Source of the DNA: Dastarcus helophoroides | Lineage: Eukaryota; Arthropoda; Insecta; Coleoptera; Bothrideridae | Length of the DNA stretch: 64,000 nucleotides | Direction of reading: 5' to 3' | Assembly: GCA_028583605.1 (NCBI GenBank) | Contig: CM053329.1 | Coordinates: 3,038,001 to 3,102,000, forward strand | Shown: positions 12,323-24,494 of the stretch, piece after piece | How positions within the stretch are numbered: position 1 is the stretch's first letter | How the letters are laid out: every line of letters starts with the position of its first letter | Translations under genes and position numbers: made by a program | The notes under the pieces: model-generated | The model's input: the letters and a program-made list of their open reading frames with translations, nothing else | The model's database searches: none | Told to the model about the DNA's origin: nothing

Positions 12323-12849
12323 AATGATGGGAAGCTAATTTATTGTACGTGTTGTTCACAGGTCCACAATAAAACCGGTAATTTTACTTTGTTATATTTT
12401 ATTATCCATTATTTACAAAACAAAATTTTTGCATAAATATCCAAAACAGCATTAAAAAAAATTACAAATACTTCTAGTAAAGAAATGTATCGTCTGATAA
12501 AAAATCATATTTTAGCAAGACCTGGGTGAGGCTTTTGTAAAAAAGAATTTCATTTGAAACAAATTAAGATCCAGTGCCCTAAAAGAAGAATTTTCTAAGT
12601 ACAAAAAAAATTAAGAAAAATAGGCAAGGTATTAAACAGTAAATTGTAATTGTAATTGTAATTGCATAAGTATATGTTAGTTGGATCTGTATACAATAAT
12701 ATTGTATATCCTAAATATTTCGGTAATTCTAATTAATATTTACTAATATTTTATTATGCAATTTATAATGTTTATTCGGAAACTTTTGGCAAATTTTAAT
12801 GCAATCTATGTACCAATTTTGGGCAATAACAACAGGGATTTTGTTGTAT
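12323..12849. other. AT-rich spacer with a short TAATTG run
   Basis: No gene is seen. At 12640-12663 the hexamer TAATTG repeats four times in a row. Confidence 0.5.
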
Positions 12850-14965
12850 TATATAGATTTTTGTTTTTAAATAACAGAAGAATAGAAAGAACTCCAATGA
12901 GATAAAATTAGATGACTACTTTATCATTGCAACTCTTCTGCCAATATCTTTCTAGATATTCACGTACATGCCAACTTAAATGTGCCTTACGAGTTATTCT
13001 TTAGTATTACAGTTATTTGTAGCTTACTGGCTCTCGAAAACAACTAGTTCCAAAACTTCTACTTCCGTAGCATCATTGTAGACTACTTGGCTTGTGCACT
13101 TTATTCGTCACATAAACACAAATCCGATTTCCATAAATTTTTACTTAATTCTGTTCAATTCTGTTACATACTTTTATGTGTTGAGTTTTTTTCCATGGAA
13201 AGTATAATTTGAAAGCCTAGTCGCAGGCCTTGTATAATTTTAATGCGCTCTTGGATATTGTAAACTATTTTTTAATTATAACAATATAATAATTAATTAG
13301 TAGCGATAATAATTTACGCTCTAGTGTTTGAGTCACAGACGTCAAATGATTTACAAATGCCAGTACATTGTTAATGCCATGCCGTTGTTAAAAGAATTTA
13401 AAAAATCATTTATCCATAATTAGTCAACTGTTCACTTTAGACGTATTATACATTTTTGAAGTCCAGTAATCCAAAACTTTAGGAAAATATTGGGTGTGTT
13501 ATTTAAAAATAGCAGGAGGGGTCGGGGGATAGGGATGACAGTGACACTTAGTTTTTTTTTCGTGGAACGGACTGGTCCTTGGTTATCTTCAAAAGTTGAA
13601 ATACAAATCTTGTCCCCTGAAACCAAGAAAGATTAAAAACACAACAATGGTTGCTATAGCGAATTTCGATAGCCAAGCTATTATCTTCAGAGAGACCTTA
13701 GCTACCGAAACGCGTTAGAGCAACCATTGTTGTGTTCTTTAATATATTTTGGTTTCAGAGGACAAACTTTGTATTTCAAGTTACACTTAGTATAAATATA
13801 ATCAAATATGTCCTCCTCAATATATTATTTATTGACAAGTTTTTGAATTTTTCTTAAAAATGGGAATCTGAAAAGTTATTTAAAGTGATTAGTTTTTGTT
13901 AAAATTGACTGTGTATTTCTATCTAAATATTTAATACTTTATTCATTCAATTCAATCAGTTATAGATTACATACAGAAATAGTCATTTTATGCGCCGCGA
14001 TCATTTTCATTAAGGTATTCGTTGCGAAATTAAGATTATACTACCACGTAAATCAAACGGATGGCTTTTCTGTAAGTTTCTTCTCAGGAATAATAAAACG
14101 CTAGAATTTATGTTTCGTTCGGGTAGGTTGTTGCGTTATATAACTGACAAAATGATATAAATTTTATGTTTGAAGACGAAAACTTTTGGCAATTACGCTC
14201 AATTTCATTTGTTCAGTAATTTAATTATTAATTTAAGGTTAAAGGTAACATTTCCTAATTTGAAGATTGCACGACTGTACTCGAGAAAAATTCACACAAA
14301 TCTCCCAAGATAGTAGACATCTATTTAGACGTTTGCGTCTTCCACGTAAAGCGCTCTAACCGAAAACGCAAAACTAAAGGAAAACTATGAATTGGTAAAC
14401 CCGAGCTCCAATAAATAACTTGGTAGAAGGAATAACACGATGTAATGACACACCTGAGAGTAACCTTCGTAAAATCCCTCTGGAAATCTAACATTCTAAT
14501 ACTGAACGTTTCCCGAAATTAGAATTCCACGAAAACGAAATTGAGCCAACATTTAGAGCTGTTTTTAGAGCGTATCCCCCGGATAAGTTTGTTTTGTTCA
14601 TTAGCTTCACGGAAGCTTTTTAACTTTTAAATAAGCCACAACGTTTTATCAATAAACTTTTTCCCTTTGTGTTATTTGCAGTGTCAAATTATGGATGTAG
14701 AAATATGTTGTATAAATTATCCATCATATTAGTCACTAATCTTATACGTTTTTGAAACTTCAGAATCTAAATTAAAGCCTATAAATTTAGATATTCTGTG
14801 CATCTTTTTTGCGAAGCTTAGTTAATTCCATTCATATTACTTGGCATTTTCATTAGCAGCTGCTTCTTTCACAAGTCCCGATTTTCAGTTATCTTTTTCG
14901 CTAAGGATTGACAATCTTTTATAGATTGCTCAAAAGAGCGATTGCGTTAGAACTTAATTTGTCAA
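12850..14965 (+). repeat. Degenerate dispersed repeat, copy A
   Basis: Blocks of this stretch recur in the same order at 56500-57290. Shared words include ACAACTAGTTC (13040 and 56672), CTTTTATGTGTT (13170 and 56765), TTTTAATGCGCTCTT (13238 and 56832), ACGTCAAATG (13338 and 56887) and GACAATC..TTATAGATTG (14909 and 57220). Copy A is much longer because it is interrupted, among other things by the hairpin at 13596-13779. The copy at 56540-56590 hints at a Tc-like transposase frame on the minus strand. Boundaries are approximate. Confidence 0.55.
13596..13779. mobile_element. 184-bp hairpin MITE
   Basis: Almost the whole segment folds back on itself. Left-arm words TTGAAATACAAA, CCTGAAACCA and AACACAACAATGGTTGCT are matched by their complements in the right arm, ending with GTATTTCAA at 13771-13779. 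Only about 10 central bases are unpaired. It carries no coding sequence and sits inside copy A of the dispersed repeat, which suggests insertion of a foldback element or a snap-back duplication. Confidence 0.75.
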
Positions 14966-15171
14966 TAAATTTATTTAGAGACGCATATTCCCTTTTAATT
15001 TATGCGAAAATATAAGAATTGGGGGTTTGAAAATTGATTTCGCTTAAATAGAATCAGTGTGATATTTTTATCTACACAATTCAAGTAAAATTTAATTCGC
15101 AAATAACTAGTTAACTGGATAATATTCCTATTTTGAACCAAATATAATGCAACCTGAAAGTTGTAATGATG

Positions 15172-15625
15172 TACAGGATGCCCGGAAAGTAATAAGACCC
15201 ATCTTAAATATAGCTTCCTGTGGTCAAATACAACCGATTTAGATAAAATTAGCTTTGTCCAAAAGTGCCTTGTTTAGAAGTCACAGTGCTTTAAAGAAAA
15301 ACAACATTTTTCTTTTTGTAGGGATAATTCAAAAACGAAACGTCCAATCGTATTGAAACTCGGTACATTTATGTTTTAGATAAGTAAAAGTATTACAAAT
15401 GAGTAAATAGTGCCGCATATTGTAGAGAGCGCTGTTAGCAGTTTTTTTAATTGGACGTTTCGTTTCTGAATTATACCCACAATAAGAAAATAGATTTTTT
15501 CTTTGAAGCCCTGCAGCTTGTAAACGAGGCGCTTTTGGACTTAGCTAGGTTTATTTAAATCGGTTCTATTTGATTACAGGAAATTGTATTTAAACTGAGT
15601 CTCATTACTTTCCGGACAGCCTGTA
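15172..15625. mobile_element. Foldback MITE with about 190-bp inverted ends
   Basis: The left end TACAGGATGCCCGGAAAGTA (15172) is mirrored by the right end, which read inwards starts TACAGGCTGTCCGGAAAGTA (from 15625). Pairing continues with variations through ATCAAATA..AACCGATTTA and AACGAAACGTCCAAT, leaving a spacer of about 100 bases. TA at each edge fits a Tc/mariner-type target site. There is no transposase, so it is a non-autonomous element moved by a related enzyme. Confidence 0.78.
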
Positions 15626-17488
15626 TACATGTACAAAACACTTACTTGTATTTAAATTATGGTAAAAATTATATGCTCTTTTAATTTTTAGGCACGTTCT
15701 ATTTTTAAATAAATCAACAAGAAGTACAATTTAAAAACCTCAGTTCTTCATCATTTTAATAATAACACAGGCCTGCTATGATTATTTGAAACTCATTTGC
15801 AGGTAAAGTTTCGTATTGGAAAGTTAAATAGTTTGTAGGTTCGGATTAGCTCAACATGTAGCAACAAAATAATTATTAGAATTTCGAAAGGATGGACAAA
15901 AATGGTTATAATGGAGAATGTTTCATGATTCAATGGGTAGACAGAACGTTTACTAGATTATCATCATGACTGCCTGACACGCCTGAGAACAGGAGTACCT
16001 ACATTTCTACATTTCCTCATCATCTGGAGTAAGCCAATGGGAAATAAATTCTTTAAAATTAATTCCATACACTCGAAACAGCAATGAAAATATTTGCAAA
16101 TATTTTATACATTTTTGTTTTCTTTAATCAGTTGGATTGACGGAAGAAAAAGAATAACAGAAATTCTAAAAAAGAAATGAAAATGAAAGGAGTACGAAAT
16201 AATACAGTCAGTTTGATAAAAACTAAAACAGGAGTTTTCAAAAATAAAAATATTTAATGCTCGATGCCGGAATTTCATGTTTGCGGAGCATATTAAACTT
16301 TGTTGAAAGTTAGGTTTTCCCCAAACCCCAAACATTCAATTTCTCAAAGTAGGTATTATGTACTCAAAAGAATTCTCAATTGATTTTTTTTCCTAAACTA
16401 ATACTGAAATATCTGAAGATTACCGGTAAACTGCACGTGGCTTTATATATTTTGTCGGCATCAACCGTTTTTTTCACAATTTCAAAAAATTCAAGGCATT
16501 TGCAATGATCGTCAGCTACTATCAGCTAATTTATACATAGCATTTGTATCTAGTTTTTTAAAAAATATTCCGCACTGTACGCGATTTCACATTAATTTTC
16601 TTTTGCAGTTCGTCATTTGCACTGACCAATCTTAAATATGTAGTATTTTTTACCCATATGCCGTGACATTCCATATTAATAAAATATTGGAGAAATATTA
16701 CTTACTTGGTTTAAATGTTACTTTGAAACTCTTTGAAATTGGTATATAACGGCAGAAACTACAGTCACTAAGTACATAAAAATAAGCGACAGCATTAAAA
16801 CAAAGCAGTAATAAGGGAAATTGGATTTTAAAACACCAAATTAAACTTATTGCAAAAAAATTCATTGCATTTCTTCCAAGTTTCGATTTAAAAATTTTTG
16901 TTTGTGTAAGCAGTTACATCTTTACGCTTCAAATATACATATATGCAGGTAGGATTTGTGGTCAGCTGATGACCTTCTAGCCCTTTCATGGCTACTCCAT
17001 TATTTTTCTATCTTGACTGCTTTTTATTGCTGAATTCCCCAAATGATTTTTTTTTTTTGGTCTATTAGCTTGTGAAGAGGAATTTTATGTTCATAGTACA
17101 TCCCAATTTTTTGAAAAATTTTAGCATATGTTTTATAAATTAATCATATAGTCGAAATTTTATTCTGAGAAAATTGTGCCGGTTTATTCGCGCTTTCGAG
17201 ATTTCAAATTTTTGATATAGAAGAATATGGCTGTGATAAAAAGTAACGGGCTGTTATTTACAAACCAAACAACAAATGTAGAAAAAGCACTTCAATGGAA
17301 AAATATGCTTGGGTGTTCATAGTATAAATTGGTAATTCAAGAAGCACCTTGGCGCTTCACACCGCTAATTAGACCGCAGTGTGGAATTGTAAACAAATCA
17401 TTAATAGACTGAGAAAAACCAACAAGGTCATACTTGTTCAGAGGCTTAAGACAAGTTGGCTTTGGAATCTTTCATTGTGCATATCTTA
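15626..17488. other. Gene-free AT-rich stretch
   Basis: No coding region, RNA gene or clear repeat could be supported. Open frames on the minus strand near 16105-16335 have no recognisable motif. Confidence 0.5.
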
Positions 17489-17942
17489 GGGTACGTTTAG
17501 ATTAGATACTTTATTCCGTATATTTATCTCTGACATAAAAATATATCATGTGCAAACGAAACTGTGAGAAGCTATTTGAGACTAATCTCACAGCTAAGAT
17601 AAATTACTCTACCTAAAATGTTGACACAAATTTTAGTCAGTGTCTGACATATCTCAGAAGTTGTAGTTGTTTACTTTCTCCCGAGATATTTCAAAAGACT
17701 AACTATTGTATATCACTTATAATATTGAGATACTATTCCATGTAAGTAATTTGCTAATTTAATTAGACATATTTTAATTTTTTAAAGTAGCTAAGACATT
17801 TTATATCGACACTTTATCTCAGCTAGAAGTGACAGCAAATTTATTCAGCTATATTTGTGTCATAGTATAAACAAGCAAGGATATTTAGCCTCAGATACCT
17901 GAGATATCTATCATGAAATAGGTCTCTAATCTAAACGCACCC
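17489..17942. mobile_element. PIF/Harbinger-like MITE, copy 1
   Basis: A 454-base element with inverted ends: GGGTACGTTTAGATTAGA at the left, and the complement of GGGTGCGTTTAGATTAGA at the right end (17942). A second copy lies at 57670-58200 and shares the interior (ACTTTATTCCGTATATTT, GATACTATTCCAT, CAGATACCTGAGAT). Three-base TWA target duplications are typical of PIF/Harbinger. Here the left flank is TTA and the right flank TTT, so the duplication is eroded; copy 2 keeps TAA on both sides. The element is non-coding. Confidence 0.78.
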
Positions 17943-17970
17943 TTTGGCCTAGCGCTGACGAGCAATTTTT

Positions 17971-18039
17971 AGTCGGCCGACTATTTGGTTGCCCAATGAC
18001 TCGTGTGCGCCCACCTTGGCAATTAAATGGTCGGCCGAC
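17971..18039. repeat. Pair of GTCGGCCGAC palindromes
   Basis: AGTCGGCCGACT, a perfect 12-base palindrome, lies at 17971-17982, and GTCGGCCGAC recurs at 18030-18039. These are unusually GC-rich sites in an AT-rich setting, about 58 bases apart, directly beyond the MITE at 17489-17942. They may be inner ends of a tiny foldback element or a binding site pair. Confidence 0.5.
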
Positions 18040-20321
18040 TCGGCTCTAGACATTAGAAGAAGAACAATAAAACATAAGTGATAAGTCAAGTTTATTGAAA
18101 GGCCAGTTTTATAAATTATATGAAGAACTAAACTACTAAACTATGCCCAGCCTAAATGTTTTTCAACTATTATAGGATGAAAATTAACAGCTTTGATGAA
18201 CTTTTATTACTAACTGTAGCAATAAACAAAAGCAGACCAGCATTTGTCCTACCTCTTGCAGAAAATGGCCAGTATCCAAAAAAAAACATGCTTACACATT
18301 GTGTGTGCTTTTTTAAAATTGGTCATATACAGACATATTTTAACTAGTAAAGGAACACTAGAAGACCTGGGTGCAGTAAATGTAGGTCAAAAATTAGGCT
18401 TGGCTGTGAGGGTCGTAATATAAAACTCTGAGTGCAACTAATAAACTGTGATAGTTAAAAAGGATTCTATTTGTAGGTGACAGGCTCAGTAACGCCTGTC
18501 CACAAATTTTAACAAAGACAATATCCTCTTATTACGTTTTGCGTGAATCCCCAGTTCTCCATATCTGCCTGATGATTATATGAATGCAAAGGAATAGATA
18601 AGACCATAAAAGAAAGAGCTTGATCGTGGCATTATATAACTTGACAATGACAGTGCCCTTAAAGTTAATTAAAAAATGATTTGCCTCGTGAATGAGCCTG
18701 CGCGTTACTTTAATAGAGAAACGCACTTTTCCAGAGTGTTTGTCTATCGTAACGTATTTTCTTACGAAACTGATGGGAAATTCAAGATTCACTTGGTGCC
18801 TCTTATTAACTTTTTGATAATTGATATTTTTGACTCTTACTTGGTGAAGTATTTCAAAACTTACAATTCGCAAACTATATTTAATAGGAAATATAATAAA
18901 TAATGATGTGCAGAATAGAATCATATTATATTCAAATATACACAATTTGATATCACAGCAACCAAAATTCATTCCTATTTAAAGAGTTACAAGTTGTATT
19001 CAACTTTGACTTTGATACTATATTTTAGATTCGATGTAACTTTTAAAGCCATTATTGTTGCATTCATAAACCACAAGACGAATGTTAAATTATGAGTTTG
19101 CAGTTTAAATCAAGGAGAGCGGTCGGGTCTAAATTTAGTGTTTGGGACTCATAATTAATATCTGGGGTGTAATTGGGGCTTACTCCTGGACAGCTTCTGT
19201 TGCCGACAAATAATTTCGAATCTAGTGACAGTAATAGTGTCCTAAACTAACCTAAACGTGAAAGCATTTCGAGCACATCATATATTCTCGTTTTAGGAGT
19301 AACAAGTTAATCAACCAAAGTGAAAAGGGTTTTTGTCTTTAATGACCATAATATATTATGTAACGATTCGCATTCTAAAATAATTTTGCTTCAATAATAA
19401 ATGCCCAGTTCATTTTTTTTCAAATATATCGAGTGTAATAGACTTATAGTACAACCTCTTTTCATTTCTTTATTTGTGGAGATAAAACTTTCAAACTTTG
19501 TACACTCAACATGCTTATAAAACGGCAAGTTTTTACAAGAAACTGATATTTTGGCAATTTTGCCAATCATGAGACTACCTTTTGAATATTAAATGGGACA
19601 TTCTGTGCATGCTTATATTTTTGGAATTTGGACAATTTGGAAACAATGGACATAAAAGAAATAAATAATTTTTGAAATACCGATATCGTTTTCGAATTCG
19701 TTTTATTTTTCAGTCTAGAAAGTTAGGTTAAGTTAGAATATCCTAATTATTTTTCATTTTTGTACCATTATTGGCTTGTTTTGAATCATTTCAAAAATTT
19801 TATTTTAGCGCACTAAGGTGATGTTTTAAGGATTTTATAATCGTGTGTCACAAAAAGTTTTAAAAAGTAAACAATTTCAATTATTTAAATAATAATTTAA
19901 ATATGCTACAAGCTGGGCTCGTTAAGCTAAAATAAAATTGTTGAAATATCCTTATTAATTAAAGCTTTCCTTTTGTGTGTTTTCCACAGTTATTATTGAA
20001 TAAATTACAAAACGAATTAAATTAATTATTTTAAACTCTATTTCACTGTAATTTTGGTTTGTCATTAATGTATACCTTTTCCTAGTACCACAGAATCATA
20101 AGATCAAAAGTTGGTAACAGTTTTAGCGAAACTGATGTTAGTAAATATGTCATTTTCAGGTTAAAGCTTGCAAAAAGTGCGGCAAGTTTAAAGATTTTAT
20201 CGCGATAAATAAAGGTAAAATAGAGTATGTATCTTGTGCCTGTTACACCCGATATATGTAGAAATAATTATGTTGTATGTTGTCGGTAAATCACTAAAAC
20301 ATAAATATATAAAGCAGAATT
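18040..20321. other. Downstream intergenic DNA of the second secreted-protein gene
   Basis: No gene is supported. Overlapping open frames on both strands at 18532-18972 have no recognisable domain; one strand must be chance and probably both are. The rest is AT-rich. Confidence 0.45.
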
Positions 20322-20327
20322 TTTATT
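20322..20327 (-). terminator. Poly(A) signal of the second secreted-protein gene
   Basis: AATAAA on the minus strand (TTTATT at 20322-20327), about 87 bases beyond the stop codon at 20414-20416. Confidence 0.45.
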
Positions 20328-20413
20328 GTAACAGCTCGGAAAAATAAATAATATCTACAATGCATGATTTCAATTTATAGTCAGAGGTAACAAGAATCTC
20401 CGTTTAACAGCGA

Positions 20414-20763
20414 TCAAACCTGAAGCCTTTGAAAGTGCAAGGTGTTGGGGTCGTAAGTGTAAATAGGTTCTTTAATCGGTTCCACATTTTGATACTTCAG
20501 TTGGGCGGTATAGGCCATATTTTTAACATCATCCTTGGTAGCGTAAACAACTTTCTGCAAAAGTCCATTAGGATGATAGATATAGTAAATCCCCTTCTCG
20601 TTCAAGTCGGATATTTCCGAACCGTCGGTGTATTTTTCATTGTCATTTTTGCCATCGGTCTTTCTACCCTCGACCGAACCGATTTGTTCGACTGTTGGCT
20701 CCTTGCGATCGCCATTTGTTAGTGGGACTTCCGTGGTTGTGACGTTTTCGTTGTCTGTTGTGT
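20414..20763 (-). CDS. Exon 2 of secreted protein: conserved C-terminal module
   Basis: This exon supplies residues 74-189 of a predicted 189-residue secreted protein. The acceptor TTTTATTAATTGCAG ends at 20764 and leaves the frame needing one base from upstream, exactly what exon 1 (26522-26303) provides. The exon starts with a Thr/Glu/Asp-rich linker (TTDNENVTTTEVP) and ends with the module GIYYIYHPNGLLQKV, KDDVKNMAYTAQLKYQNV and PIYTYD, nearly matching residues 219-276 of the gene at 6970-7809. The PQG repeat of that relative is absent here. The frame stays open beyond the splice site, but only through a non-ATG start, so an unspliced reading is unlikely. Function is unknown; secretion is inferred from exon 1. 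Confidence 0.85.
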
Positions 20764-21409
20764 CTGCAATTAATAAAACATCCGTTAATTCTAATTGTAT
20801 TGTCAACTTGGGGTCAGTTTGTTTGCAAATGAAGGAAAGCAGTTTGTGTAGCCCGATGGTGGCAATGCTTTTTCAAGTCCACTAAAGAAGACTTATTTAT
20901 GTTTGAAAGAGGACTAGTTGTCGACACAGGACATTTTTCAACAAGCCATCTAATCAAACTAAACATAATTTTAACTTCTGTTTTTACTGTTCATATTAAT
21001 TTGGTTTTAAATTAGGTACATTACAAAAATTTCGTTGCACTTATTCAGATCCTAATAATTTTATCGTTACACAGGGTGACCCAAATTAAGTCGGCAGCAT
21101 TGCTAACTTCTTTTTTATTAAAGATAGGAAGTTGGTTAAATTGGCAACCCAGTGACTTCCTGACGCTCATTAAGATGGCATTATGAAAAAAACAATTGAA
21201 TATGGCGAGATTTTTGACAAAATTATTATTTTTTAAATGGAACACCCTGTATATTCTATGTTTTTATGAAGGATAATGACATTTAGAATAAAAATAATTA
21301 TTATAATTTTTTTGCTAAAATGAATAATAACTAAGGTATCAGCCCCTCAAATTCGTTTTAGTCTTAAGGTATGGAATCTTTGAATCTGCCATTTATGAAT
21401 TTTCCCCGC

Positions 21410-21835
21410 ATGATGAAAGATATGTGAAAATTATGCAAAACATCTTAGACAATAATTTTTTAGGTAAAATGGATTTATTAAGTAGGCAACAGGTCAGCAG
21501 AGTTGAGCTCCTACCTATAATTATAGGAAAACCCGTCATCTTTTAAGACATGTGAGTTGGCAATAAAAGAATTATTGAATGGCCTCCAAAGTCACCTGAT
21601 TTGACTCCACTCAAAATTTTCTTGTGGGATTATCTTAAAAATCTTATTTATACAAAGCGAGACGATAATGTAAACAACCTAAAAAATATAGGTAGTGCAA
21701 GAAGAAGTTTTGCGAGAAGAAGTTGAAGTTATGGAGATAGCAGAACTGTCTTAAAAAGTATTCGTGCTGCCCTGAAATAAGCAGAAAAATGTATTGAAGA
21801 GCGAAGAGATATTTTCAAGCAACTTCTTATGGCAA
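21410..21835 (+). pseudogene. Tc-like transposase C-terminal remnant
   Basis: The plus strand encodes RIIEWPPKSPDLTPLK (from 21568), the conserved block around the last catalytic acid of a large insect Tc-like group, followed by FLWDYLKNLIY and, near the end, KCIEERRDIFKQLL, its usual C-terminal motif. Upstream, ERYVKIMQNILDNNF is recognisable. Stops and frameshifts are scattered through the region and the N-terminal DNA-binding half is absent. The enzyme cut and pasted the host element at TA sites; this copy cannot be active. Confidence 0.75.
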
Positions 21836-21934
21836 AATTAGCTGTTTCAAAAAGATACATTTTTATTAGGATTGAATATTAATTAAATAATGTTCCCTGT
21901 TTGTTAATACTTACTCTAATAACCCTAAGACATA

Positions 21935-23181
21935 CCAGGTCATTCAATAAGTCCGTAGGATAAGTAAGAAAAAAAACAAAATTTTGACAAAATTCGATTT
22001 TATTATTTAACATAGTTGCCTTCGAGGGTAATAAAACGAGTAGAGCGATTTTCCAATTTTTCGATAATAATTTTATAGTACGATTTCTCTTTCTCGTCAA
22101 AATAGGCCTAAGTTTCAGCGATTACTTCATCATTGGACTTAAATTTATTTCCAACAAGCATTCTCTTGAGATCTGAAAACAGGAAAAAGTCACTGGGGGC
22201 TAAATCTGGAGGATAAGCAATTCGAAGCCCAATTCATTGAATTTTGCCATCGCTTTCATCGGTTTGTGACACGGTGCATTGTCTTGGTAAAACAACAGTT
22301 TTTTCTTTTGCAAATGTGACCGTTTCTTTGCGATTTCAGCCTTCAATCGATCCAAAAGTGCACAGTAATAGTTGCTGTTGATGACGGTTCCTTTTTGGAG
22401 ATAGTCGATGAATATTATTCCGTTCGCATCCCAAAATACAGAAGCCATCACCCTACCGGCCGACTGTTGCGTCTTTGCTCGCTTTGGATTCGGTTCGTCG
22501 ACTGCTCTCCACTCAGCTAACTGTCTTTTGGATTCTGATGTGTAATAGTGAAGCCATCTCTCATCCATTGTCACATATCTATCATAGAATTCCATTTTAT
22601 TGCGGTTTAACAGCGCCAAACACTCCTCTGAAGCATCGATTCGTTGTTATTTTTGGTCCACTGAGAGCTCACGCGGCACCCACTTTGCACTTTGCACAGA
22701 GCTTTCGCATACCCAAATGTTCAGTTAGCTCGTGCACCTTTAATTTGCGATCGTTCATAACCAATTTGTAGATTTTTTTTTTATGTTTTCTGGAATAACA
22801 TCCTCATTTGGGCATCCACTGCGCTCTGCATCATTTGTGCTGGTACGACCTCATTTAAATTCAGCAATCCATTTCTCCACCATTTGTCTCGATGGAGCAG
22901 AGTTCGGATAATGGTTATCAAGCCATTGTTTGGTTTCCACTGTATTTTTTTTCATCAAAAAGCAATGCTTTATCAAAACTCGAAATTTACTTTTTTTCAT
23001 TTTTTTTTTCAATAACAAAAGTTGCTTCACATAAAATGCTCTAACTCACGAATCAATAGTCAGATTGCTGTTAAATGTATACACGTATCGTTTGAAGGTT
23101 AGTACTAAATAAAAATCATATGGAAAAAATTCTAGTAACGCCGTCTATGTGTCATACTATGGACTTTTTGAATGGACATGT
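21935..23181 (-). mobile_element. Mariner transposon, nearly full length
   Basis: A 1,247-base element bounded by TA dinucleotides (21933-21934 and 23182-23183). Its ends are imperfect inverted repeats: CCAGGTCATTCAATAAGTCC at the left, and ACATGTCCATTCAAAAAGTC read inwards from the right. The size is typical of mariner (about 1.3 kb). It contains one decayed transposase gene on the minus strand and is inserted inside a Tc-like element within the intron of the 20414-26522 gene. Confidence 0.88.
22003..23000 (-). pseudogene. Mariner transposase, frameshifted
   Basis: The reading region runs from an ATG at 23000 to a stop at 22003-22005, about 332 codons compared with about 345 for intact mariners. 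The N-terminal part has TVETKQWLDNHYP and helix-turn-helix words, with an in-frame stop after WIAEFK and frame changes. The best-preserved stretch (22619-22200) contains the first catalytic aspartate in MDERWLHYYT, then QQSAGRVMASVFWDANGI, and the second in YQDNAPCH. A frameshift near 22215 separates it from the third block PPDLAPSDFFLFSDLK. The end reads FITLEGNYVK. The DD34D-type catalytic triad is therefore present in pieces, but no intact protein can be made. Confidence 0.88.
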
Positions 23182-24494
23182 TACATATTAACCTGCTGAC
23201 ATTTATTTTTATGGCCTACTAAGCTAATTTTACATTAATTTTCGATTTCTTATGATGTACGTTTAAGTCCTCATAACTCCTTTATTATTAATCTTAAAAA
23301 AATTTCCTAGTAACCATTTTTATTTAAAATTCTATTATCCTTCATTAAAAGGTAAAATATACAGGGTGTTTTATTTAAAAAATTGTTACTGTCAAAAATG
23401 GCAGAAACGCGATGTTCAATTGTTTTTCCCTTGACGTCATATTATTCAACGTCAAAAACTGTACTAGTTTGCCATTTTAACCAATTTTGTATCTTTAATA
23501 ATAACAAAGTTAGCAATGCTGCGGACATAATTTGGATCACCCTCTGTACAAAAAAAATCTTAACAAATGGGTTAGCAATATTGTTATGAGGTAGACATTT
23601 TTCAGCTTTGGAAGCTTTTTTTCACATAAAATTCCATCCCCTATTTAACATTTTGTACGGATGAATACTCAAAAATCCTTTCTTAGTGCTCACCTACGTT
23701 AGAAATTTTCTAATTCTTTTTTTTATAATGTTAGGGGATTAATTTTCGGTATTTTCATTTTTCTTTCGAAATTCCAAATTTTAAAATTTAATTTTTAAAC
23801 TTACAAATTTTCATTATTTTCATTCACTTAAATTTAGATTTTAGTATGGCACGGTGACGTGTTCTCCACGGTAGGTAATGAAGCACTACTTTCTTTGTAA
23901 ACAGAAAAGCACATATTGTTATTTTTGCTTTACATGTAAAAAATGTGACAAAGGACATTTTTTTGTATACTTTTTCCAGAAACTTATTAGTTTTGCTGTA
24001 AATATAAAGAAAAAAGTAGAATATTTAATCAAGTTTAAAATCAAAATATTGTGATTTACATTTTGACATTTTTTTATTTAAATTTGAAATTGTGACAATC
24101 TTCTCAAAATTGCGGATTCAAATTTAAAATGTTTAATTTTTTATTTTCAATAATTTTAACTACTACGAATTTGAATTGCGAAATAAATAAATAAATAAAA
24201 TACTCTAGAAATTTTGGAATTTTATGCAAACAATCGAATGTTGGAATGTTTAAAAAAATAACTGAAATTTTTTGGTTTAAGTATAGATGTTTTCGTGTTA
24301 AAAGCTGGACTTTTAATTTAGAGAGAAAATTTTAACACTGTATTTTAAGTTTAAAATTTTTATATTCGCAAAATCAAGCAGTTCTTATAAAATTTTATTA
24401 AAAAAAAGTTCTCACAATTTCGAGTTAAACGAAATGCCTTAACTTAAAAATTTTGAGACAAATTTTAACATTAAATTCGAAATTTTTAAGCCGC

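Larger units (their letters stand above)
21068..23548. mobile_element. Tc-like DNA transposon with long inverted ends, carrying a nested mariner
   Basis: The left end TACACAGGGTGACCCAAATT (21068) is mirrored at the right end, which read inwards starts TACAGAGGGTGATCCAAATT (from 23548). Homology continues for roughly 265 bases: GCAGCATTGCTAACTT, AAAACAATTGAA, an internal ACACCCTGTATATT and ATGAAGGATAAT occur in both arms. Between the arms lie a Tc-like transposase remnant (21410-21835) and a complete mariner (21935-23181). Removing the mariner leaves about 1.2 kb. TA at both edges fits the superfamily's target site. Confidence 0.78.

Noticed and set aside
18532..18972. 146-codon minus-strand frame with an overlapping 75-codon plus frame
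   Set aside because: No recognisable motif, promoter or splice signal. The overlap and AT-rich composition make chance openness likely.
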